A DNA stretch of 64,000 bases from Ciona savignyi. Taxonomy: Eukaryota; Chordata; Ascidiacea; Phlebobranchia; Cionidae. The notes below the pieces were generated by a model. It saw nothing but the letters and a program-made list of their open reading frames with translations, did no database searches and was not told the DNA's origin. The stretch is taken from the NCBI GenBank assembly GCA_000149265.1, contig CH003386.1, positions 129,989 through 193,988 of the forward strand. Direction: 5' to 3'. Below, piece by piece: positions 21,001 through 32,200 of the stretch; the stretch's first letter is position 1; every line of letters starts with the position of its first letter. The translations under genes were made by a program, and so were the position numbers.

Positions 21001-24000
21001 TAAGGGTGAAGCAGATGTTTGATTACGACTTTTTTAAATGTCTTGATTTTATTGTGGTTTTATAGGGTTCAACTTTACCTGGGATCCCATACTTATGGAT
21101 CCCGATTGGCGAGGGGACACATGTCATTTTTGTCCATTTTTTGTTAATGGCTTGTTGGAAATTGGCTGAAAATTTAAAATTTATTTCCAAATTATAAATG
21201 TAATAGACATACCAAGTCAGTCCAGCATCCCTAGTAAATACGTCATTGGTCTTCTGTCTTGGCTTAAACACGAAAAACGAAAATGTTATAGATTTCAATT
21301 TCAGAGATATATCCATGCTATTTTGTTATTATTGTATGGTTGTTAACCCATTAGAATATCATTTTTTTACAAAAATGGTTAACCAAATTGGATTGGTACT
21401 TAGGGGACCCATTAGTTTTTTGCTTGCAGAAACCCTTAAATACAAAATGTAGGTAAAAACACTGGGGACTACAGGATCCTGATTGAAGAAAACTGAAAAA
21501 TGGGAGATAAAAATGGCTGTGGTTGACACAAGACTTTCTAGTTAATTTTTGAATGGAAAAGCGGATTTTAAATTTTCAGCCATATTTCCTGCGCAGCATG
21601 CAGTGTCAACAAACTTTTTATCTTTAAGGAAACCTGAGGTATCAGTAATGGAATACATGACACAACAAAAGAAGCTGTTGCCTTATGTGGCCATGACCTA
21701 TGTCACTCACTTTGCTTGCTTGAAACTATCAAATCAATACAATGCATTCACTCGGGAAATGGACAATAATGACATTTCTGGTTTACCAGAGGTTGGTTTT
21801 AAAGTTGTACAGAGATGGTTAGAAGTTTTTGGGGGCATTTGTACATTGTTTTTGGTACAGCTTGTTTAAAATGGTGCGTTTACCATGGTATTAGGTTAAT
21901 ATTATTGCAGCCCTAATGTTAACCATGCCTCATGGAAAGCTAATTGTTGCATTATGTTATTGTCAGCGTGAACCATGCCACATGAAATAGTAGGAAGAAC
22001 TTTGAACAAACACAAGTTATACTGATGATTGACCAGCATTACCTGTGTATAACTGGCATTTCCACTTATGAAAACAAATTACTTATCAGTAATATGCTTC
22101 AGCAATTTGTTTTATTTTATATTGCTCCCAACATTACAGCTTCACGCACTGTCAGCTGGTATGAAGGCTGTTGTGTCCGAACAATGCTCCGATGGAATAG
22201 AAATACTCCGTAAATCATGTGGTGGTCATGGATATTCAAATGTAAGCTGACTAACCTTTGTTTTTGCATTAAATCATAAATTTGTCTAGCCGCACTGGAT
22301 AGAAGTATCGCTTTAATTTCCTGCATTCATACCAGACGAGTTTCAGGCTTCATCCCTGAGACCCTGACATCCTCTTCGCTGCAATAATGAATATGACGAA
22401 TGTTGCTTAGTCTACTGGGATTAATTGAGTTCAAAATTAAAGGCCTTTATATGGAACACTCATAGTTTGGAAACCCAACTGTTGACCTGCAGCATTTCAA
22501 AGTTTCCACTGTTAAAATGCACCATGTTTCCGATCTCTTTTGATATAAAATTCCTTCACAATTGCATTCATCATTTCCCTTTAGGCAAGTGGGATCCCGA
22601 TTATCTGGTCCAGTGCTGTAGCCTGTTGTACTTATGAGGGGGAAAATACTGTTATGCTTCTGCAATGTGCAAGGTTAGTTGTGTTAATTCCAGCATTTCC
22701 TTAAAACAGTTGTGGATTATAGACATCAGTTTAAAAACTGCATTGTGCAAAGGTTATAATTTTAATTCTGTTTAGAAAATGATCTGTAGGCCTTTGTAAG
22801 TAAGTTATTTTATAAAATTACCAAACTGATTCTTAAACCGTGTTTAAAAGGTACCTCGTTAAATGCATCAACCAAGTCCAAACCACTCGTATGGTTGGAT
22901 CTGTGGCTTACCTCAATAACATGACCCAGTCAACTTGTCATGTTGATTCTGTTTCGGGTTTCAAGCAACTTGATGTTTTGGTTGCATGCTTCCAGTACAG
23001 GTATGATGTATTGCGTCACCGCATTATTTAAGTTACTAAGTTGTTTGTTATGTTCTTTTTATTAGGGCGAGGGAAGTTTTGAAAACTGCTGCTTTGAAAC
23101 TGAGTAATTTAACCAAACATGGTATGGCAAGCTACAATGCTTGGAACCAATCCTCGGTGGAGTTGGTTAATGTTGTCAAAGTAGGTTTGATAGTATGAAT
23201 TGCTTACATAAAAGATTACAAGTGTAAATCATCTATAAAATAATTACTCTCACATAATTATTGACCATATTTGTCCGGTAATATAGATTAGTGGGTTAGT
23301 TTGTCGCTTTGTATCCTAAAGGTTGAAGGTTTGAAAATGGTCGCTATCTAGTTGTAATCAATGGATTAATGGGTTCTACTAAAACTAAAAAATTTTAAAG
23401 TGCACATAAGTATGGTTAATGTGTGTAAAGTAAATTGTATTTTAGGCACATATAACTCAGTTCATTGTAACAACATTTGCATCTGCAATTACGGAACTAG
23501 AGTGTACCAAGCCGGTGAAAAATGTACTTCAGCAACTTTGTGCACTTTATGCATTATCATGCATCAATGCAAGCACTGGCGACTTTCTAAAGGTAACAGA
23601 AGTTTAAGTATTTTAACGACATGTGTTAGACTATTAGATGGTAGATTGTCTTACGGACTGTATGTTTTTCTTGGCCAAGAACTAAACAGATTAAACATTT
23701 AGAGAAAACAAACAAAATTTAAGTAGTTGAAAAATAATTACAGTGGAACCCCGCTTGACGACCACCTCGATAACACGACCACCTCACTATCAGGACCACT
23801 TTATTGCGGTCCCAAATAATTTACTATGGCAATGCATTGCATTCTGTTTCAATAACGCGACCACCCCGGTTTCCAGACCAGGACCGCCATTTTTTGGTCC
23901 AAAACTTGAAATTTAACTCCGCTAAAGCGACCACACGTGCTGAATAATGTGCTTTTGTCACCAAAATAATAGGTTTAAATTTCTGTTGTGATCAAAACAA

Positions 24001-25425
24001 TAGGTTTACATGAGCGCGTACGCACACACAAAGAAAATTGTGGCTAACAGAACTGAAATTTATAAGATAAATTTCAGAATTAACAGTTGTTTAAAATCTT
24101 TTTGCAAAAAATAATGGCATTTAGTTAAAATTTAGTAAAAAGGCAAACGTTTTGACTGCATATGACGACAACTTGCTTTAAAGCAAAATTCACTAACTCG
24201 ACCACCCCGCTAACGCGACCGCTTGATGACGGTCCCATAGGTGGTCAGGTAAGCGGGGTTCCACTGTATTGACATCTTTATCAAAACGGCCTATATATGT
24301 TGTAATTAAAACCAACTGTGAATATATATTGCTTATTCATACAGTATATATCCCTGTCTTACAATAGACATACAGTTTATATTACTGTGTTACAATAGCC
24401 TCCTATGTTTTTAACCACTGGGGATAATTATGTATATTCCACTTAGTATATTGTCATTGCTACCTGATCCAGTATTATTTAAAGTTCTCAATTTAAAACG
24501 ATTAAAACATTTTTAGTTAACTATATACTGCGTGTCCACAAGGTCTTGTTTTTTTTCAATAGGTTGGTTATTTATCTCCGAGGCAATGTGATCTTGCACA
24601 TGAAGCTGAATTAGAATTGTTGTCATGTATTAGACCAAATGCTGTTGGTTTGGTTGATGCTTTTGATTTCTCTGATGATTTGCTGCAATCCTGTCTTGGT
24701 GCTTATGACGGGAATGTGTATGAAAGGCTGTTCGCATGGGCGAAGAAATCTCCTTTAAACAAAACTGAGGTGACTGTTAATTTAAATATCTTATGATTTC
24801 CAATCATGCAGAGTTGGAAAAGGTGAATCAATTTGGTTTAACATGTATCCCTCTTTGTCATTATCCCATTTAAAGTCTATAATTCCTTGTTAAGCATGTT
24901 TAATAAACCTTGTAAAAACATGTTACACTGATATATTGTTTGTAAAAGCTTTTTGTCTTACGTAAAGTGTTGATGACATTATGTCATATTAAGTTTTTAT
25001 TTTTTGTAACATTTACATCATAACATGCGATTAAATAGCAGTGGGAAGAGTAAAAACACTGCTAAATCACATTCAATTATTAGTCATGTGAAATATCAAT
25101 TGCAATTGTTGTCTTATTAAAACTTCACTTTGCCAAATTGGTTGAACATCTATTCTATTTATTAAAAAAACTCTATCCGAGGGAGTAAAGGTCTGAGTAT
25201 ATTGCAAGACAGCGCACTCATGAAAAAACATATTTCATTTCATACTATCCTTTCGTTCACTTTGAAGATAGCGAATTAAATGACTCCAGAAACCCAATAT
25301 ATTTGGTTTCTTTTTATTAACAATTCAATATTATTTTGCAGGTCCACGCTGAAAGTTACAAATACTACAAGGAGTATCTGCATGCTGGAAGGGATATTTT
25401 AGAAGGTCGTAAATCAAAGCTGTAG
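18081..25425 (+). CDS. ACOX1: Peroxisomal acyl-CoA oxidase 1
   Basis: Fifteen exons join in frame to 673 residues; human ACOX1 has 660. They are 18081-18207, 18505-18670, 19260-19414, 19930-20037, 20091-20210, 20293-20408, 20827-20999, 21629-21791, 22140-22241, 22585-22673, 22851-23000, 23066-23180, 23446-23592, 24563-24769 and 25342-25425. Signatures include [81 protein letters not shown] and [14 protein letters not shown]. The Glu of that last motif (about residue 428) matches the catalytic base (Glu421 in rat). The C-terminus KSKL is a canonical peroxisomal targeting signal. The enzyme is an FAD-dependent oxidase that makes trans-2-enoyl-CoA and H2O2 in the first step of peroxisomal beta-oxidation. 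The junction of exons 2 and 3 is the least certain: the donor AAG/GTTCTG was chosen because it alone keeps the frame. An acceptor 10 nt above the ATG suggests a 5' non-coding or trans-spliced leader. Confidence 0.95.
18955..19104 (-). repeat. Cics-1-like SINE fragment in ACOX1 intron 2
   Basis: Minus-strand blocks GTCCTTGGGCACAGCACTTA, CATTGCCTGAACTTAG and GTTAACGCCC are present; the head is lost. Confidence 0.7.
21080..21480. repeat. Diverged element in ACOX1 intron 7
   Basis: It holds pieces resembling the end and body of the 335-bp repeat element (ATTTTTGTCCATTTTTTGTT, GGGGACCCATTAG, GCTTGCAGAAAC). It is too diverged to bound exactly. Confidence 0.4.
23285..23390 (+). repeat. Cics-1-like SINE fragment in ACOX1 intron 12
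   Basis: It holds GTGGGTTAGTTTGTCGCTTT, AAAGGTTGAAGGTTTGAAAA, TGGTCGCTATCTAG and GGATTAATGGGTTCTACT, with the middle deleted. Confidence 0.65.
23741..24266. mobile_element. 526-bp MITE with CAGTGG termini (Tigger/pogo-like)
   Basis: It lies in ACOX1 intron 13. Terminal inverted repeats CAGTGGAACCCCGCTT and AAGCGGGGTTCCACTG match over 16 bp and are flanked by TA on both sides. Sub-terminal CGACCACC/GGTGGTC motifs recur in opposite orientation. No transposase ORF is present. The termini and TA target fit the Tigger/pogo branch of Tc1-mariner, from memory. Confidence 0.9.
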
Positions 25426-26729
25426 ATATAGGTTATCGAATTTAATTTCCGGTTTATAATTTATCATGTAAAATCTTTCTTTATATCAAATATGTTTATA
25501 TGTATGTTTTAATACAAATTCTAATTTTTTAGTATAACAAAATGTGTGCGAATTACTGAGCTGTTTTATATTTGATTAATATTATCTTTAGTGTGCGAAC
25601 AAAAATAGATGGCTAATTGAAACAGCAAAGTCTTGCTCCCAGGTACACCCACGTTCGGACTTTCCTAAGCTGAACGTGCCTCTCCCATTTAAATAGTACT
25701 TTAAAATCTTAACTCGTCGCTGTGCTCCAGCTAATAGCAATTTTACAAATCGGTGTAATATTTTACACATTAACTATGCAGAAAATCAGCACTATTTCTG
25801 TAAGCTATAACATTGTAAGTGTTGTATACCATAGTTTCAACAGATTCTAATTTTAATTACTTTTAACAAAACAACTTTTACTGTTTTATATCGCGAATAA
25901 ATTATATTTCATTTGTATTTCGATCTTTAAAAATGGTTGATTTTCGCAAGCGTTCTTAAAAAGTTTAAATCTGATTGAACATTTTTTTGGAATCTTAAAG
26001 GTTGCTGGGTTTATCGCCACGGAACACCATAACACTAAGTCAATGTCATGGGCATGTTGAGAACTTCTCGGGGGAAAACCTCAGCATAGTAGTTCGTCTG
26101 TATCTAGATCATGATAGCTAACTCATTCAGAATTTGAGAATCAAGCAAATTCAAAAAGGGGATTCGTTACGACATTAAAATGTTTCTCATGAAATAAAAA
26201 AATAATAAAGGTGCGCGCGTTGTTTCTTATATAAAACAATTTTTCATGAAGATATACCAACAATACATACAGATAAGGTTGATAGGACGACGAAAAGCTT
26301 TTTGAACGGCCTGGTTTTATACACGGCGAAATTTTCGTATATACAACAGCCAGACGTCCGCATTCTGTATAAAACGGACTTAGTGACAAGCCAATTATCA
26401 TGAGTTTGAAAACGCAAACTAAGTTCGATAAAAAAACAGTCAAACATAATTATGATCTGTATTTGTATAACACCAGTTAACGCCAGAAAGCCTTTCTTAC
26501 CCCACTAGATTACGGGAGGTATTACAGTGTGTTGTTCTGATTGAGACGTTTTTATCGTGCTAACCGCTGAACAAACGTTTCTATATTTATTTTTGGAAAC
26601 TAAATTATTAGATAGTAACAAAAAACCATAGGGCGGATTATTGCCTGTGTTAAACAATTGGCGAAGCAACTCAGAACGATTCGAAGGAGAACACGCAATT
26701 ACAGAACTTGGCTGACATAAATAGAAGGG

Positions 26730-26930
26730 ACCTTATCAAACGGCAATCCTCAGATTACCTCTCGCCCATTGTAAACCTACGAGCTATTGTATAATTGAAA
26801 CGTTCCTTAAGTTTTAGTACAACCCATCATTTCAGTAGGTTTACGTGTCTTCCCTTGCCCAAGCAGATAACCGTTTAGCCATCGTCTAGTTTCCCTCCCA
26901 TAACTTTTCGACCTTTTGCATACCACCGAC
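26730..26930 (-). repeat. Degenerate Cics-1-like SINE
   Basis: Minus-strand remnants include ACAATGGGCGAGAGGTAATC, GAGGATTGCCG and GGGCAAGGGAAGACACGTAA. It is more diverged than the other copies. Confidence 0.55.
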
Positions 26931-27063
26931 TCTCTTATGGCAGGAGCTATCTGGTCGGACAATGAAAATGCTCCTTAGTTGCACACGAGTCCAGCTGGAG
27001 ACAGGAACATAACACTTCGGTTAATGGTCGATATCAAGTCACCAATATCGTATTATCGTCACA

Positions 27064-27106
27064 CCGGAGATATATAAACAAGAGTCTCTTGTTTATATAT
27101 CTCCGG
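27064..27106. repeat. 43-bp perfect palindrome
   Basis: Arms of 21 nt (CCGGAGATATATAAACAAGAG and its exact reverse complement) flank a single T at 27085. Confidence 0.97.
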
Positions 27107-29297
27107 TCACACAACGGGATTCACAGAAAAATACTTAAATTTGACGCCTTTGAAATTATCATTCATGCGACTGGCTTAGATAAAAACTGTAGACATGGTG
27201 TAAAAATTACATTTTTCGGTCTGTGTAACAGAATTAATAATTATTATTTTAACATAAAAATTCGTAATTATTTTGCCCAAATTTTTGAAACAACAATTAA
27301 CGGGTACTCAAGCATGACCATCACAATGAATCATAGATACTACATTAACAAAGTTAGGTAAGTGTATGGTTTAGTTATTTAGTAGCAACAATTTAACATT
27401 TATAATAATAGTTTGTAGATACGGCTTATTTAGCATGTTACAATATTCAACGACCTTGACCGTTGGTGTTTCCGCCATTTTATCTATGTAAATATCTGAT
27501 CCGTTTTACCGATTTGGAAAGCACTTCAATTTTCGCCAATTTAAAGTTTATTTTTTAAATTAATGCTGACATCAAAACTTAAACAAACAATATCAATATA
27601 TACAGTATTGTACAGCATAGAATGCAGCAAAAGAGCCAAGAGTCATTGAGTCAGCTGCAACCTTATGTTCAGTAAAGAATAATACTAATTAAACAGTAAG
27701 TAAAGAAAGGTAATGTTACTAAGACTTTTATTAAATGTGTACGTTTATGATCCCTTTAAGTAAAACAAAATATTAAGTTATATAATTGTATAAGCAAGTA
27801 TCAAGATATATTGATTTGTTTCTGTTGCATCACCCATTATTAATACATTTTAATTGGTAATATATCTTAAGTTTAAATAAGTTAATAACAAATTCGCCCC
27901 GTATTTCCACTAAAATTTTAGTTCATATATTATCCAAATGGTCGAAATGGGAAGGCATTGAGTTGTATAAAATCTAGCAGTCTGACTTATTATATTACTA
28001 CGCCCATTGTCTATTTTTATCTAGACTATGAATATTAAGTGAATAAAAAAATAAATAAATGTGAGGCATAAGATACCATTAAATCACTTAACCTTCCTTT
28101 CCCATAATATAAGCTGATGCCAACATGGCGTAAACTGTCATCATCGGCACATGCATGCAATCAATTACTTTTCATAAATGATTCTTATCCTTGACCTTGG
28201 ATTGGCTGTTATAAAGAGCATGATAATGAATTCAATCATTGCATTGGTCACAATATCTACAGTCTTGGTTGTCTTTGACTTGTCAGCCATTAATATACAG
28301 TACATGCCATTTTATTATAAATAGTATATTACAGAAAGTTATAATAAACTGTTTCTAATTCACCAAAATTACCGTACTTGTTACTATGGGAATATTATTT
28401 TTTTTCAGCTATACTTGTGATTGTCTTGCTGTTATCATTTTGCTTCACTACAATTATTCCATTTCAAGTAAAAAATTGTAGTTGCTCTTTTTGAACTGGA
28501 GACAGTTTTCAAAGAATCTTTTGTTTTCTTTGAAATGTTGAGATCCAGGAATGTATTTCTTGTAAAGTTTTGACTTGTACTGATAGGTGCTGTCTTTAAT
28601 TCTTCTGCTTGTGAATTTTGCAACTGTGGGTGTGTGCTGATTTAAAAGGTCTAAGATTGTGCAATATGATGGTGTCAATAATACCGATTTCAAACTGACA
28701 ACGATATCAATATCATACTAATAATAATAAGTTTGTAAGATTACATTTTGATGTCAGCTTTTAGGCAACAATGGTTAACATTTGCACAAGTGTACAACTA
28801 AATTTAGATTCAATTATTTGGTCAGCAGAGTATATATTTTAATACAATATTGACAATACAATCAAAGAAAGAGGAACACGATTTGAATCAAAAATAAAAT
28901 ATTGTATAATTAGGCTGTTAAATGTCAATAAATCGCAACCGGCATGAAGTTTGTTAATAATCGGTATTTGGGTTATGTTGCTTATTCTAAATGTAAACAT
29001 GGTCACCATTACCAGCGAGCGATTCTGTTACTGTTGCTTATTCCAAATATGAAATTACAAGTATTCTTTTTGTTACGGTACGTATTCTAAATGTGAATAT
29101 AGTGTTGTCATTTAAAGTATTACTAATTTCGATTTTAATTTGCGTGGTTGATGCGAATAAAAGTACTTATATCTGTGTATAACTGTATTTGTACATTCCA
29201 CAGTGATACTGGTCAGTTTAATTTAAATAGGATCTATAACAGGTGCACTGGGCAGCTGCTGGTTTAAATTTGTTTTGCTGTGAGCATCTTATATAAA

Positions 29298-32200
29298 ATG
29301 AGCAAACGAAGAAAAAATCGTGTAGTATCCGATTCCGATGAGAGTTCAGCTGAAGAAGATTCTTTAAGTGTAAGTTTAATAGGACAATTGATTAACCCGA
29401 AAATTGAAGTTAATACTTGTCAATATGCAATTGTGACTGATGCAGTTTTAAATGAATCTAGCTTATATTACAAGGAAAGGTCGTCTAAAAGAGCAAAACG
29501 AGCACAAGTTCAAATTATATCAGAATGCAAACCTAATTTTATGGTTTATCTCATTAATACACAAAAAAGAAACAAAAATAAAAAATTGTATTGCATTGTA
29601 TACACATTTACATGATTGCAAAATAGGTTAACCATTTTCACCAGGCATAGCAAAGCAGTCCACATAACACTAGCATAGCAGTCCACATAAAAATCAAAGG
29701 AACAGAGATTAATATAAAATTAGAGGCTATTTAGTATTTTTATGCAACAATTTAAACAATCTGCGTTTAAGCATACATGGTACACAAGTAGTGCTTTGCA
29801 CCGTCCAATCAAAAAAGAGAAACTAAAAATCGACTTCAAATAATATAAACTAAACCAGAAATTTAAATTGGCACTGATCAAACCAACATCTCGATGATCT
29901 TTTTTGCACCCATGGTCAAGGTTTACACAGAATCGTAGCATAAACATGGCTGCATGTTGAAATGTTGATACAATTATGTGCATTGCAGGCAGAATCAAGC
30001 ACAAAGCGACCACGAAACGACAGCATAAATGATGCACCAAAAGCGAAAGTTGTTGCCACCACCACCACAAATACCTCCGACTCTGATACTTCGGACGACG
30101 ATGATGAAGTAATTGATGTTGTGTATTATTGATAAAAATAACCAAATGTATTATTATTTAATAAGCTTCTAAAATGTGGTCTTCACGATGTCATCGACAC
30201 TGTTAAGACATTCTCATTACCGAGTTTATTTTAGTCCACACTCACAAACAACTGGGAATTGTACCAAATATAACGATAAATCATGGTTATTGCCACATCT
30301 ATGATTACTATGAATATACACCTTACATTATCTATCATTTATCGCAATTATCTCTCCATTGCGTTACATTGTTTCCTATATTGCGTACATAGGTAGTAGG
30401 ATTAGAATGTGGGCCTTAGTATTTTTTTTATATTGACTTTATTGTTTCTATTACAATCAAGTTCTTGCATACATCTAGCGTTTCTCTAATATTTGCCTTT
30501 TTTCGCCAATTGCCAGTGGACAGTGGGGGGTAAATCGAAAAAGAAGAAAACGACAAAGAAAGTGATCCGAGGGAGAAAGTCAAAGTTTGGGATGAGCAAA
30601 GAAACTGTGTCGGATGAATCTTCCGGTGATGATAGTGGCTCTGATGATGCCATGCCTAATGTCACATCTACCTTGGAAGATGGTATGTGAAATTTTGTTT
30701 TAAAGAGATTGTAGTTTTCCACTTGTATATGGTTTATATAATTAAGTAAAATCAAGTATCAGCAGGTAAAGGTCTAAAGAAGCTAAACGAGTGCAAGTTC
30801 AAGTTATATCAGAGCACAATAAAAACTATTTTATGAGATATATAGTAAATACACAGTTAAAGCATTGCAAAAAAATGTTTGTGATTTTCCATTGGTATAT
30901 ATTCTATGTAATTAAGTAAAAATCAAGCGTTTTACATTTATAGATAAAAACTAATAATTTTATATTATCAACTTGATACAATGCAATAAAAGTGGTATAT
31001 TAATTATAATCATGATTGCAGGCGAGTTATCTTCAAGTGAGGATTCTGAGCCTCAATCGGATGCAGATGGTTCGGAGTCGGAGTTTGATGAGGAGGCGTT
31101 GTGGAAGGAGTTTGATGACGGCTACGATTCGGAGCTGGTCGGTGATGAAGAGGATCGCGCGAGGCTGGAGAACATGACAGAAAAGGAGAGAGAACAAGAG
31201 TTGTACAACCGGCTTGAGAAGAGAGAAGCACTTCAGAAGCGGTAATTTGCATGTGTTGCTCGATGTAAAACTTGTTTTACTAGCTTTGTAGCTTAGGGAA
31301 CCCATAAATAACGAGTAGGCTTTGGATACAATACAATGTATGTTATATTACACATGCATTTTTTAAGTTACTTAAACATTAATCTTTATCTGGAAATCCA
31401 ATATAGTTTGTAAAAATCCAAAAAAAATTTGAATGCAATTCAATCGAATAGCGAATTTACCCATCATAACAAAGAACATTTGTGTCTGTGCTTTGTTTTT
31501 TTAAATTTTAACACTCAGTAATGGTTTATTCATTACTACTGAAAAGGTCTTCTTACAATAACTTATTTTCGTGTGACAAGAACATCAAACATTTTCTAAA
31601 CTATTTTTTATTCTTAAAGATTTGAAATAGAAAAGAAACTCAGACTTGCCAAGATGCAATCCAGTGATAAACGCAAAAAGAAGAAAAAGTCTTCAAAGTA
31701 AGAGCTCTTTGTTTTGTATAAAGTAACCAGGGAGATATTTTTTTATTGCCATTAGGGATGCACAAACTAGAATAATAGAATATATAAGGTAAGATTTAGG
31801 TTTAAGGATTCTATACATCAAGCGGATGGTTGTTGTTCGTTTTTGATTTCTTAATACGTTGTTACAATATTTAATAGTGGTAGCGGGCTACCATTTATTC
31901 AACCAGTTCTAAACTATAAGTTAAACACATCTTAATGGTAATCTATATAGAGAGCGTAATAACCTTTAGTTTGCTGTTATTACTTTTTGGTTCATCTTCC
32001 CTTGCCATTTGTAATTCAATATCGATGAATAGTTTAAACAACATGTAAAAAACTATACAAAAAAAATATTTATTGCCAAAAAAACAGTATAACCTATATG
32101 TGTCACACCACCACTACATGACCATAATTTCCATTATTTATAAGATATTTGTTCCGATTAATGAAGATCATTTTAAACAGGATTATCCAAGCAAATGTAC

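Larger units (their letters stand above)
25426..29297. other. Intergenic region ACOX1-RTF1
   Basis: About 3.9 kb, AT-rich. It contains a degenerate minus-strand SINE fragment (26730-26930) and a 43-bp perfect palindrome (27064-27106). The only longer ORFs (27089-27361 plus, 26141-26443 and 28454-28693 minus) have AT-driven composition and no recognisable domain. I see no supportable gene. Confidence 0.5.

Noticed and set aside
27089..27361. 90-codon plus-strand ORF beside the palindrome
   Set aside because: AT-driven Ile/Asn/Tyr composition, no domain, and no splice or neighbour support.
29370..29615. Extension of RTF1 exon 1 as a 111-codon product
   Set aside because: A good GTAAGT donor at 29370, and the in-phase exon 2, show that it is intronic.
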